The notes under the pieces: model-generated
What the model was told of the DNA's origin: nothing
Databases searched by the model: none
Seen by the model: only the letters and a program-made list of their open reading frames with translations
Assembly: GCF_037477895.1 (NCBI RefSeq)
Contig: NZ_CP132745.1
Location: 62,001-126,000, forward strand
Source of the DNA: Mycetohabitans endofungorum
GTDB taxonomy: Bacteria; Pseudomonadota; Gammaproteobacteria; Burkholderiales; Burkholderiaceae
Length of the DNA stretch: 64,000 nt
Reading direction: 5' to 3'
Shown: positions 20,142 to 29,033 of the stretch, in pieces
Numbering within the stretch: the first letter of the stretch is position 1
Layout: each line of letters begins with the position of its first letter
Made by a program: the position numbers and the translations under genes

Positions 20142-21593
20142 ATGACACGACAGACAAGTCGATTGCTTTCAAAGTTAGGCGCCGGCATGGTGTTGGCCGT
20201 AACCGCGGGGTGCGGCGACACGACGAGCAGCGACATGAGTGCGTCGGCCGAGCATCGTACAGGGGAGGCGCCATTTACCGCACCGCGCGTTGACGCTTCC
20301 CTGCGGTATGCGCGCGGAGAACACGACGGGATTGACGAGCGCGGCAGGCCAGATGGACCCGAGCTTGATGGTGGCGCCATGCCGGCTGCGCCTGGCGACG
20401 GCAAGCCGCGCAAGTTGTCGCACACGGACACCCCAACCTTGCAGGGGCGGGATGATACGGAGACATCGCATGGTTGGACAGACGCTGCTCATTCGAGAAC
20501 ATGTCCGTCCACACCGGTGAAGCGTCCATCCGATGAATACAAGCGCAGGTCGCTAAGCAGGGCGTCGTCGCTGTCTACCCTCCATGGGCCCCGCCCCGAC
20601 AACACGAATGGGAATGCCCATCCCAACGGAGATATCATCCTTCGCGGTGTGCCGTCAATAGACATCCTGGGACACGCACCCCGCCGCTCCCGGACCAGTT
20701 TGACTATTAGCCCGACTATGCGATCGTCTAGCGAGCAAAGTGCCGACATATTCAGTGTTTTGCCTCATTTCTTTCACGACACGAATTTCAATCCGCTTGA
20801 GGCGTTCCACTCCACGCAGGGCGACACAATGGCCATTTTGGAGGAACGGCCGACGGCGCCGTTGAGTGCCCGGCTCAGGATGTGGATGCGGGAGGCCCAT
20901 GCCGATCTTGCTGACTGTCGTACCCTGCCCTGTCCTCATCACGGATCGCCGCAGCCGTGGAAAACGCTGTTCGATGTCGACGCACGGATGAGACAGTACG
21001 AGAAGCAAAAATCTGTGCGCAAGGTGCTCGAACGTCGGATACTTGAACAGCAGGCGGTGCCTGTGCTGCCCGATGTGTTCGATCAGCTCGATCAACGCGA
21101 TAAACTGTGGGTCGCGCTGCGCATCGCCGATGCCGAGGTCGCGGACAACAGTGATATTTTGGCGTGGTCCGGGGCGGCGGCCCTGTTTCCACCCGAAGTG
21201 CTGCACGAGCGCCAGCATCGCATGGTTGTGCCATGGATGCTCCGGATGTTCGATTTGCGCCTGGACCTGGTCGCTTTGGGCGAGCGCGGCGCCCGGCCGG
21301 GCGAGCTCGATGCATTTGTCCGGGCAGCGGCCCGTGACGTCGATCGGCAAGACCGCCTCGAGCAGCTGGAGCAGGCGTTGCACGCACTGGCCGTCTACGA
21401 AATTGTCCCGAGGATGCGTAGTATTCTGGAGCCCACGAGCGCGCAGTTGCATGAGGTGGCGAAGACCACCTTTCGCGTGGTCGAGGCACTCGAGCGACTG
21501 GCTGCCGAAGTGGTGCCTACGTCGGTACAGCAAGGTTCGGACGACACGGATTACGCGGATCGTTTCAATCAATTATTGTCCGGAACGATATAG
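20142..21593 (+). CDS. Unknown 483-aa protein with lipoprotein-like N-terminus
   Basis: The start has GAGG five bases upstream. Residues 1-24 look like a lipoprotein leader (LLSKLGAGMVLAVTAGC, Cys in a near-lipobox). Residues 25-220 are Ser/Thr/Pro/Asp-rich and probably disordered. Residues 230-480 are rich in Leu, Glu and Arg and should be helical (for example RMRQYEKQKSVRKVLERR and DRQDRLEQLEQALHALAVYE). No known motif is recognised. The two-part build, low-complexity head and helical body, is common in exported host-interaction proteins, but no hrpII-like box is seen upstream. It could be a surface lipoprotein or a secreted effector. Confidence 0.7.
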   Translation: MTRQTSRLLSKLGAGMVLAVTAGCGDTTSSDMSASAEHRTGEAPFTAPRVDASLRYARGEHDGIDERGRPDGPELDGGAMPAAPGDGKPRKLSHTDTPTLQGRDDTETSHGWTDAAHSRTCPSTPVKRPSDEYKRRSLSRASSLSTLHGPRPDNTNGNAHPNGDIILRGVPSIDILGHAPRRSRTSLTISPTMRSSSEQSADIFSVLPHFFHDTNFNPLEAFHSTQGDTMAILEERPTAPLSARLRMWMREAHADLADCRTLPCPHHGSPQPWKTLFDVDARMRQYEKQKSVRKVLERRILEQQAVPVLPDVFDQLDQRDKLWVALRIADAEVADNSDILAWSGAAALFPPEVLHERQHRMVVPWMLRMFDLRLDLVALGERGARPGELDAFVRAAARDVDRQDRLEQLEQALHALAVYEIVPRMRSILEPTSAQLHEVAKTTFRVVEALERLAAEVVPTSVQQGSDDTDYADRFNQLLSGTI

Positions 21594-22240
21594 ATGTTCA
21601 CCGTTCCACGGCTGAATAGCAGATCGGTCGGCTCCTACAATGTGGGCGCATGGCTGTCCATGTGTGCCGTCTCAGCGGCTCTCTGGTGATGGCCATAGCA
21701 AACACAACAACGGCGGGCAGATCGATGAGCAACCAGCAGGCTGTGCAACAATAGCGTCTTGCGTGGCGCACATAGAGCTGGCCCAACTGGATCGGTTCAA
21801 GCGATGCGCGCAGCAATGGATAGGCACTGACGGCGTTCATGGCCGGTCTGGCGAACTGTACGATGCACGGTCGCGGGCTGTGCCTGCGCTGGTACGCGTG
21901 CGGACGTTGCAGGCGCGGCATGCGCTGAGTTCGGCGCCCCATTGAGCATGCGGTCTGCGTTGGCAACCCGGTGCGATAGGAGTTTGGATAAACACGTTGG
22001 TGGACTTCGCAGCGCGTGAAGTGCGGCGCTTGCGGGTGTCAAACAAGGCGTTTGCCACGCAAAGCGCCGCTAAGGTTGTCGGCGAGGCCAGGTTGAAGGC
22101 GCTCGCACAGGGCCACTGAGCGCGCGAACGACGCATTGTCGGCGGCTGGACGACCGGCATTCCTTTCGAAATGCGCAGAGAAATGTCGAGTCGTATCGTA
22201 GAATGCGCGCGAAACATCCATGCCATTGAGCGGCTCCATC
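21594..22240. other. Intergenic, no gene recognised
   Basis: About 650 bp separate the unknown lipoprotein-like gene from the response regulator. Open frames exist on both strands but none has a credible ribosome site or a recognisable product. It may be decayed coding sequence. Confidence 0.5.
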
Positions 22241-22948
22241 ATGGTTTCACGCATCCTGCTGATCGAAGACGACAGTCGCCTGGCTGCGCTGGTGGCCAGC
22301 TACCTGCGCAAGCACGAGTATGACGTGCATATCGTACTCCACGGCAACGACGCATTGGACGCGATTCTCGCGCGTCGGCCCGACCTGGTAATCCTTGATG
22401 TGAACCTGCCCGGCAAGGACGGCTTCCAGATATGCCGCGAGGCGCGCAAACAGTTCGATGGTCTAATCATCATGGTGACAGCCCGGGATGAGGATCTTGA
22501 CGAGGTACTGGGACTAGAGCTCGGTGCCGATGACTATGTGCACAAGCCGGTGGAGCCACGCGTGCTGCTTGCGCGGATCAAGGCGCTGCTGCGCCGCGGG
22601 CTGCAGCTCGGCGGCGAGACGAGTGTTGAGCCGGAGTGCCTCATCTTAGGCAAATTCGAGATTAACCGCGCCACGCGCAGCATTCGCCTGCCTGATGGCA
22701 GCGTGCCCGATCTTACCTCAGCCGAGTTCGACTTGCTATGGGCGCTGGTGCGCTGTGCCGGCGAGGTCGTGAGCCGCGACGACTTAATGCGTCAGCTGCG
22801 CGGCATCGGTTTTGACGGTGTGGATCGCACGGTGGACGGCTGTATTTCCAAGCTGCGGCGCAAGCTGCACGACGATGCGGCCAACCCGCAACGGATCAAG
22901 ACCGTGCGTGGCAGAGGATATCAATTCAGCAAGGTGGCATGGGAGTAA
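22241..22948 (+). CDS. OmpR/PhoB-family response regulator (RstA-like), orphan
   Basis: The product has 235 residues from MVSRILLIEDD; an upstream in-frame ATG at 22220 would add seven. The receiver domain shows the acidic pair ED, the phosphoacceptor Asp in LVILDVNLPGKDG, Thr in MVTARDE and Lys in VHKPVEP. The C-terminal winged helix shows LTSAEFDLLWALV, VDGCISKLRRKL and IKTVRGRGYQF. This is a DNA-binding regulator of a two-component system. Sequence details (LPGKDGFQICREAR) recall RstA. No histidine kinase follows: the next gene is convergent, so its partner has been lost or lies elsewhere. Confidence 0.92.
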   Translation: MVSRILLIEDDSRLAALVASYLRKHEYDVHIVLHGNDALDAILARRPDLVILDVNLPGKDGFQICREARKQFDGLIIMVTARDEDLDEVLGLELGADDYVHKPVEPRVLLARIKALLRRGLQLGGETSVEPECLILGKFEINRATRSIRLPDGSVPDLTSAEFDLLWALVRCAGEVVSRDDLMRQLRGIGFDGVDRTVDGCISKLRRKLHDDAANPQRIKTVRGRGYQFSKVAWE

Positions 22949-23162
22949 GGCGACAAAATTCAACAATTCTGCACGCAGCGCAGAGTAAGACAGAGCAGGG
23001 CAACGCAAGGTACCCTAGCCGTATCGTCGTGGCGACCCCGCAGTCGCTCGGCGGCGCGAGCTTGAGCTCAGTTGGCCGGTGGTCTGAGCGCGTCGATGGC
23101 TGCGCAATCTGTGCCAGGTGTCAACTGCCAACTGTCGATAGCCAACTGCCACCGCCCGCGGC

Positions 23163-25502
23163 TCAATAGACGTGTCCGAACTGGAAATACACATTGCGAC
23201 GTCCCTCTGGCGCGAGTGCGACACCGAAATAGACCGGCCCGAATGAGCTGGTCAGCCCAGTGAACAGCGACACGCTGCGCTTCATCGGCCCGCTGCCCAG
23301 CGCGTCGTTGAAGCCATTCCAGACGTTACCTATTTCCGTCGTGACGCCTGCGAACAAGCCGCGGAACGGACCAGCATTGAACGAAGTCAACTGGTTCATA
23401 TACGTGAGATGGGCATAGGCCATCGACGTGCCGGCCAATTGATCGGCTGCATACGCGGACAAGTGTCGGAAACCGCCCAGCGTGAACCCGAGCGGGTTGA
23501 TCGCGTTAGTGCCGCCGATGTCCTTGCCGCCCTCGATGCCGACGTTAATGCTGTGTCGTCCGAACGAGGCCGCGGCCATTGCCTTGCCGTACAGTTCGGT
23601 GACGCGGTCTTCGCTGCTGGCGAGCGAACGCTCGGCCTTGATCTCCGTAAAGTAACCGCTGCGGGGGAATTGCGAGTCGTCGAGTTGGTCGATAACCAAC
23701 CGTGCGCGCATGCTCAACTGTCGGCCATAGGCGTCCGGGAACGCCAACTGTGTGCCACTTTCACCCAGCGGCAGGTTGTATAGCGGCGATGCGAAGCCGT
23801 GTGCATACGCGAGCCCGATGCGCAAGTCACCGAGCCGCGCGAGCGGCAGCCCGAAATCGATGCCGGCGCGTTTGGTTTGCAGATGAAAGCGGGTAATGCG
23901 GACGTTATCACTATAGAGGTTCGCGTAGCGGCCCACGTACTCGACATAGGGCGCCACGTAATAGCCGAATGCACTGGACAGCGGCTGGCGCAGTTCGCCA
24001 TGCACACTGATCAGGTCGCTGCCGAGCGTGGTGTCCACGCGTCCTTCGAGTCCCGACGGGCTCAGCCACGGTCGGCGATAGCCCAGATGCAGCCGAAATC
24101 CGCCTTCATCGGTCGAACTGCTTGACAGGCCCAGGCCAAACAGCAGAAAGTTTGGCCCCCATGACTTCTGCCGCGCCGTGATCACGAGCCGGTGTTCGTC
24201 GCCGTGTTCGACTAGCTTCTGCGTGACGTCCTCGAAGTCACCGGAGTTTGATAAGGTCAACAGGTCCTTGTTCAGCTGGTGTGGATCGTAAAGGTCGCCC
24301 GGGCGCACATGCAGATAGTTGCGGATCCGCGCGGCTGGTACTGTGCCGACCGACTCGATATCAATCTGCGTCAGGCGTATCGGGCGCGGTGGTGGAGCGG
24401 CGTGTGTGCGGCGGTAAACGGCGTAGTCGGCGGGCGCCAGCGCCAGATGCCGCAGTTGCGGCAGAGCCGCGCGGGCCGCCGCCTCGCCGGCCTCAATCGC
24501 CTGTGCCGCGTTCGCGAAATCGGTGAAGGTTAGGGAACCGAGATCGGGTTGGATTAACACGTCGCCGGCGACCAGCCGCGAGCGTTGTTGCGCGACGTTT
24601 TGCCGGATCAGGATGCCGATCATCTGCTGCATCACGTCTGCGGGCGTCGCGAGTGCATCGAGCGAGCGCAGCGGCGAGCCGACGTCTACGGCGATCACGA
24701 CGTCCGCGCCCATAGCCCGTACGGTGTCCACCGGCAGGTTGCTGACCAAGCCCCCGTCCACCAGTGTACGCTCGTCGACGTCGGTCGGCGCGAACAGCCC
24801 GGGCATCGCCATGCTGGCGCGGATCGCCTGCGGCAGCGAGCCATGATCCAGCACAATCATCTGGCCACTGCGCAACTCGGTCGCGATCGCTCGATACGGG
24901 ATCGGCAGCTTATCGAACGACAGGTCACCAGGCACCGTCGAGGTCCAGTCCGACAACAGCGCTTGCAGCCGGTTGCCCTGAACTAGGCCACGAGGCAACT
25001 TCAGTCCGTCGCTGCTGACGCCCAGTGTCAGGTTGCTGGCATACGATTGTTCGTCTTCGCGTTGCGACTGCGGCAGCTCGGCGCGTTGGTGCACGTCGAA
25101 TGCGATGTCCGTCAGGTTCACGCCCGCCAGCCGGCTCTGCATGTCTGTTGCACTCATGCCGCTCGCGTACAAGCCGCCCACCACGGCGCCCATGCTGGTG
25201 CCGGCGATGCAATCCACAGGGATGCGGTTTTCCTCCAACACCTTGAGCACGCCCAGGTGTGCATAGCCACGCGCGCCACCGCCAGAGAGCACCAGACCGA
25301 CCGCCGCGCGGCCGTGCGCACGGTCGTGCGCCGCGCACGCGAGTGTCCCTGCGCATGAAGCCGACGCGAGCAACGCCAGCGCTGCCGCGAGCGCCACGGC
25401 GAGTGCTTGGCGGCCAGGGCGGCCACGCCGTGACATGTCCTTCTGCCCGATCATGACGCGCATGACCAATGCGCGGAGGCGGGCCCGCAGTGATAGGGTC
25501 AT
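23163..25502 (-). CDS. Patatin-like phospholipase with C-terminal beta-barrel (type Vd autotransporter, PlpD-like)
   Basis: The product has 779 residues. After a signal peptide, the patatin domain shows the oxyanion loop GGGARGYAH (near 74), the nucleophile Ser in GTSMG (near 100) and the catalytic Asp in DGGLVSNLP (near 245). A POTRA-like region follows (IDIESVGTVPAARIRNYLHVRPGD is its core). From about 460 to the end lie amphipathic strands of a 16-stranded barrel ending in an aromatic residue (GHVY), the signal for the BAM complex. The family is anchored in or secreted across the outer membrane and hydrolyses phospholipids. The longest start is given; the Met at 25436 fits the signal peptide better. 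It is convergent to the response regulator gene. Confidence 0.92.
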   Translation of the reverse strand: MTLSLRARLRALVMRVMIGQKDMSRRGRPGRQALAVALAAALALLASASCAGTLACAAHDRAHGRAAVGLVLSGGGARGYAHLGVLKVLEENRIPVDCIAGTSMGAVVGGLYASGMSATDMQSRLAGVNLTDIAFDVHQRAELPQSQREDEQSYASNLTLGVSSDGLKLPRGLVQGNRLQALLSDWTSTVPGDLSFDKLPIPYRAIATELRSGQMIVLDHGSLPQAIRASMAMPGLFAPTDVDERTLVDGGLVSNLPVDTVRAMGADVVIAVDVGSPLRSLDALATPADVMQQMIGILIRQNVAQQRSRLVAGDVLIQPDLGSLTFTDFANAAQAIEAGEAAARAALPQLRHLALAPADYAVYRRTHAAPPPRPIRLTQIDIESVGTVPAARIRNYLHVRPGDLYDPHQLNKDLLTLSNSGDFEDVTQKLVEHGDEHRLVITARQKSWGPNFLLFGLGLSSSSTDEGGFRLHLGYRRPWLSPSGLEGRVDTTLGSDLISVHGELRQPLSSAFGYYVAPYVEYVGRYANLYSDNVRITRFHLQTKRAGIDFGLPLARLGDLRIGLAYAHGFASPLYNLPLGESGTQLAFPDAYGRQLSMRARLVIDQLDDSQFPRSGYFTEIKAERSLASSEDRVTELYGKAMAAASFGRHSINVGIEGGKDIGGTNAINPLGFTLGGFRHLSAYAADQLAGTSMAYAHLTYMNQLTSFNAGPFRGLFAGVTTEIGNVWNGFNDALGSGPMKRSVSLFTGLTSSFGPVYFGVALAPEGRRNVYFQFGHVY

Positions 25503-25639
25503 CCTGTTGTTTGCGTTCTTAAAAACTAGCTATTATCGCTGCACGGGTGTCGCGCGTGCAGGACAAGGCGCGATTTCGCCCGCCCGCACAGACATGCACA
25601 GGACTTTGCGTGTTGACGCCGCGCGGGTCGTCGGCACTG

Positions 25640-25723
25640 TTGGCAAGCTGGTCACGATACCTGGTGATGCTGCATCGGCTTGAGCGCCGATATTCGATTG
25701 GCGTGCGACGGGCCCAGCGATGA
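25640..25723 (+). pseudogene. 3' relic of hisQ-type amino-acid permease
   Basis: The last codons read RYLVMLHRLERRYSIGVRRAQ then TGA. This resembles the C-terminus of HisQ/AotQ permeases of the lysine/arginine/ornithine/histidine ABC transporter. Its TGA overlaps the ATG of the hisM remnant (ATGA), as in intact operons. Everything upstream is gone. Confidence 0.65.
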
Positions 25724-25884
25724 TCGAGATCCTGACTCAGTATCCGCCCGCCTACCTGCATAGCGACGGGCATCAGTTGTTCGGCCGCGCGGTGATCGCG
25801 TGGTTGCTCGCTGCGTCGCAGGATTTGCTGGTTAGATCACAAAGCGAAAGGCTGCGACAATTTCTATCCGGCAGCCTGAAGTAA
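25720..25884 (+). pseudogene. hisM'-'hisP deletion fusion
   Basis: The 54-codon frame begins with MIEILTQYPPAYLHSDGH and GRAVIAWLLAAS, the N-terminus of HisM/AotM permeases. It ends with QSERLRQFLSGSLK, the C-terminus of HisP/AotP ATPases. A single deletion has therefore joined the start of the permease gene to the end of the ATPase gene, removing more than a kilobase. The product cannot function. Confidence 0.8.
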
Positions 25885-25895
25885 CCCTGGGGCTC

Positions 25896-26160
25896 ATGCC
25901 TGTCAACACGCCCCGCACGATGCATGTGGCGATGTTGATTTTGACGCCCTGTTTATTGACGGACATCAAGCCGATGTTGGACTGCTTGCAGCGGCTGGCG
26001 AGGCAAAGGTCTCGTTGCAGCGCACCAGCAAATCAGTCCGGCAGATCAGCACTGGCGTACGGATTCTCTTCGGCTGCTCATTTTGCCAACGCGTATCGCA
26101 AAAAGTTTGGCGTGACGCTGCGTGAGCAGTGGCGTGCATTCGTTAATGTAACGGCCCGGG
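25896..26160 (+). pseudogene. Relic of AraC-type ArgR regulator
   Basis: It starts 11 bp after the hisP end. Residues about 10-35 (MHVAMLILTPCLLTDIKPML) look like the DJ-1/PfpI-like head of GlxA/ArgR-type AraC regulators. After a jump, YGFSSAAHFANAYRKKFGV and TLREQWR match the second helix-turn-helix of that family. The roughly 250 residues normally between them are missing. In pseudomonads and burkholderias such a regulator follows the arginine transporter genes and precedes ast genes, matching the context here. Confidence 0.65.
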
Positions 26161-26747
26161 TATCGACTGAAAACGGCGTGACAGAGCGGGCGGACCCTAT
26201 GCCGTCATTTTGGACCCTTCTCGCTGGCCTGCCAGAAAGGATTGTCTTGGATGTCGAAACTGAAGCGTGGCTCGCCTGGCGTCCGCGTACCGTTGACAGG
26301 CACGCGCGGTGCTGTCGCCCGGGGCGCGGTGCGGTCGCGGTTGGTTGCCTCGGGGCGGCGGGCTGCATCGGATCGGTAGGCAGGCTTCGCGCCTAGCCCG
26401 GACAATCGGCCATTGCTGGGTGCACGCTTAGCAGTGTCAGTCGCCTTGCGTTGATCCGTTCGCGGTTTCGCGTCGGCGGAGTCGGCCACGATTGGTGGCT
26501 TTGCTCCGCAATGGCGGACTGAAAAACTGTCAGACATTCCCGATCCTCGCTGGTGTGCAATGTCGATATCCGTGATTCTGACGCCGACGCCACGGGCGCG
26601 ACGCGCTAACCACGAATCCGGCGGGCTGCCGGCGAAGTGGCGCGCCGGACCGTCTACGGGAACTGATAAAACGGCTCGCGTAGGCGAAAGGTGTTGTATT
26701 AGCTACCATCCAAGATGTTTTTATTCGACTGCAATCGAGGAGTCGCC
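26161..26747. other. Eroded region, no gene recognised
   Basis: Nothing certain. A minus-strand frame at 26205-26537 ends in RFSFDIQDNPFWQASEKGPK, which reads like a real protein tail, but the rest is Arg/Pro-rich and I could not assign it. The region lies between the argR and astC relics, where intact relatives would carry genes. Confidence 0.4.
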
Positions 26748-26931
26748 ATGACCAGCATCCAAGTGACCCGCGATACCGTCGATCAAGCGAGGGTCCCCAT
26801 TTTCGCGCTAGCGCCTTACCTGCTCGTGTTGACCGTGCGAGAGATCGATGAAGTGAAGCCATCGCTGTGGAGGAACGACAAGTTGTCTGCGCAACTGAAC
26901 GCGGAGTCGAGAGGCACTATCGCGATCGTCT
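26748..26931 (+). pseudogene. 5' relic of astC (succinylornithine transaminase)
   Basis: A good ribosome site (GAGGAG) precedes MTSIQVTRDTVDQARVPIFA, closely resembling the N-terminus of AstC enzymes (xxxVTRxTFDxVMVPxxxPA). After about 28 residues the similarity ends and the frame soon stops. The downstream DNA is astB, so a deletion removed the rest of astC together with the intervening aruF/aruG/astD genes expected in this order. Confidence 0.65.
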
Positions 26932-27040
26932 GAACGCTGACGATCTCGGCGATCCGCAACTGCTGGCGCAATGCTGCACCGTGCTCAATGAACTTACGCA
27001 GTGACTCAGTCTCGGGTCCGTCCATGACTTCCAGCGCTGA
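26905..27040 (+). pseudogene. 3' relic of astB (N-succinylarginine dihydrolase)
   Basis: A frame different from the astC relic reads [18 protein letters not shown], then a stop after VLNELTQ, then LGSVHDFQ. This is the C-terminal pattern of AstB (HYRDRL-x-DLADPQLL...ALDEL...LGSVY-F). The in-frame TGA at 27002 and loss of the first 400 codons make it a dead fragment. Its end overlaps the start of the astE remnant. Confidence 0.7.
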
Positions 27041-27700
27041 GCCGGCGTGGCTGTCCGATCCGCTTGCGCTGACGCTGCAGGGAGAAGTGCCCGTTGAGCG
27101 CGAAGAAAGACTGGCCATTCATATTTGCTGATACTGGATCGATCATGGAGTGCTGACGATGGCGTCCGCTGCGGGCGGTTCCCCCAGCGACGGAGTGGTT
27201 CCCGCCGTGTTGGTGTTGTACGGCATCCATAGCGACGAGACTGCACCGATCGAGCTAGTGTAGCAACGGGTCGCTGACGTATGTGCGCGGCGCGTGGCGC
27301 CGCTCAAACGTGCAGCAAGCGTTTTTGCCGAGGCTCATACCGGTGTCCGCTGGCATTTCGATCTGCATACAACGAGCGGGGTGTCTGTCTATGAAAAATT
27401 CGCGTTGCGGCTCAGCGCCAATCGCGCTGCTTGGTCATGGTTGCTCACTGCGCTGCGCGCTCGTGCATGCTTGAGTTGGCAGGGTCAGACCGTTGGGAGC
27501 TAGAACGACTTGTCGTGCTTTACACAGCCGATGCATGTGCTGTGGTAGGTATTGGACGGCCAGGCCGCCTGTGTGGGCGCGCCGCCGCCGGTGTTCCATG
27601 GGATGCTACACAGTGCCACAATCGGTGGAGCGAATCGTTTTCCCGAATTTTGTTGTGGAAACTGGGATGCGCGCCGTACTGATGGTCGTATAGGTCAATA
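27024..27700 (+). pseudogene. astE (succinylglutamate desuccinylase), multiply broken
   Basis: Pieces appear in the family order but in different frames: DPLALTLQGEVPVE; VLVLYGIHSDETAPIELV followed by a stop (zinc motif GxHGxETAP region); WHFDLHTTSGVSVYEKFAL (the HxDLHT block); NDLSCFT; and near the end VERIVFPNFVVETGMRA. Several stops and at least three frameshifts separate them. AstE performs the last step of the arginine succinyltransferase pathway, so the pathway is inactive at this locus. Confidence 0.75.
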
Positions 27701-28149
27701 ACACCAAGCTGGATTTGTTCTTGTTCGGTCTTTAGGTAAGCGTCGGCATACGGGCCGCATGACGACAGATCTTTTGTCGCCATGCTATTTAGCGGTCAGT
27801 CGAGTATCTGGCGTCCCGGTACCACAAGCATCAATCTTGCTTTTAGGACGGCGGGGGAGGGCATTTCTGAAGGCGCACGGTTTGCAGGACACTGCCGTCG
27901 CAGTAGGTTACCGATAGATCGGTCAAAAGGGGGACAATCGCTTTTAGGGTGAACGCTAGAGGCCTCGATTATCGCTTTTCGCAAGATGGCCGTGAGGTTG
28001 GAACACCGAAATTAACCCTTTACAGTGCGTTAAACCACTGATAGATTAAGATGTTAGCGGCAAATAGCTATCCCGATAGAGAGGGTGGAGTTGGAACCTG
28101 AGAGACGCGGGCTACGGAGCGCGCCAGACGATTCCGGGCCGCGAATGGA
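27701..28149. other. Intergenic, no gene recognised
   Basis: No protein-like frame is seen between the astE relic and the terminator hairpin. The DNA is less GC-rich than its surroundings. Confidence 0.5.
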
Positions 28150-28177
28150 CGCACGGCTGCGAGCCGTGCGTTTTTTT
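28150..28177 (+). terminator. Rho-independent terminator
   Basis: Perfect 9-bp arms CGCACGGCT and AGCCGTGCG around a GCG loop are followed by seven T. No intact gene now lies upstream, so it probably belonged to a lost operon. The group II intron segment starts three bases after the T run. Confidence 0.9.
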
Positions 28178-28180
28178 GCG

Positions 28181-28610
28181 GTGCGCCCGGCAGGGCGCAC
28201 TCACTAGAAAGCGAAAGTCCTCTACACGCCCGGCAAGGGGAAGTGTTAGCCAGAGGCAAGGGTGTCGCGGGCGACTGCGAATCTAGAGGAAGCCCGAGAC
28301 AAAGCGCTGGCTTGACGAACAGGAAGCGGGTATGAGGCATGGCGACTGGGTAAGATATCCATAATCACTGAAGCCCGAAACTTGCACCGACGTCGTTACG
28401 TATATCCGACAGGCATGAGCGTGAAGGTGGGGGTGTCATACTCGGGGAGAGCCGCTCGCGTGCTGGCGAAGGTGCCAGCTACTGACATCAAGAGGCGGCA
28501 GGATGGCGAGCAGAGGGCGTAGTAGGTCGAGGCGAAAGCGGCGGGCCGAAGATCACCGCGAACGAAGGCTCGAACAGGTATACCGAGAGTAGGATGGATG
28601 ATCTGGACAC
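28181..28610 (+). mobile_element. Group II intron, 5' ribozyme portion only
   Basis: It starts with GTGCG, the group II 5' splice signature. It then shows family-like domain I blocks such as GAAAGTCCTCTACACG, AGCCAGAGGCAAGGGTGTCG and GCTGGCTTGACGAACAGGAA. No reverse-transcriptase/maturase frame follows and no domain V (GAGCCG...GAAA...CGGTTC type) is found downstream, so this is a 5' fragment unable to splice. It sits directly after a terminator stem, a position favoured by class C introns, but the class cannot be fixed from the fragment. Confidence 0.65.
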
Positions 28611-29033
28611 ACGCTGGTGATGCAGAAGTGCTGGAGATTGCTACTAACTTGTGACGTGAAACTTCACACAAAGTGGGGAAGAGCCACTTCTAAGTTGCTG
28701 CTGACAATGGCAACGGCACGGGGTGGCGACACATTTAGTGGTCAAGTATGTGCAAACTTAGCAGGGGCCAACTCCTCTCACATCCACAGCACCCCCCGTG
28801 CAGCGGATAGGGCAAGCGCTTTAGTCCCTTGGCAATGCCAGCGGCAGGTTTGTTTTTGGTTTCGGCATAGTTGTCGCTGTTTAAGGCTTGCCCGATCGCC
28901 AACTTCGCTCTCAATAACGAGATAGGAGGGGATATCGGATATTGCACGGCCAAGCTTTGTCAATGGCGTGACACTTGGGATGTTAAAATTCAATGTCAAT
29001 CGCTCGATGACCGATGGCAGGCCGTTTCCTGTA
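28611..29033. other. Intergenic, no gene recognised
   Basis: About 420 bp of mixed composition after the intron fragment. Short frames only. It may contain degraded intron or flanking sequence. Confidence 0.5.

Noticed and set aside
23409..23783. Frames within the patatin/barrel gene on the plus strand
   Set aside because: Shadows of the intact 779-codon gene.
26205..26537. 110-codon minus-strand frame in the arginine graveyard
   Set aside because: Arg/Pro-rich with only a short protein-like tail; could be a relic but no family supports it.
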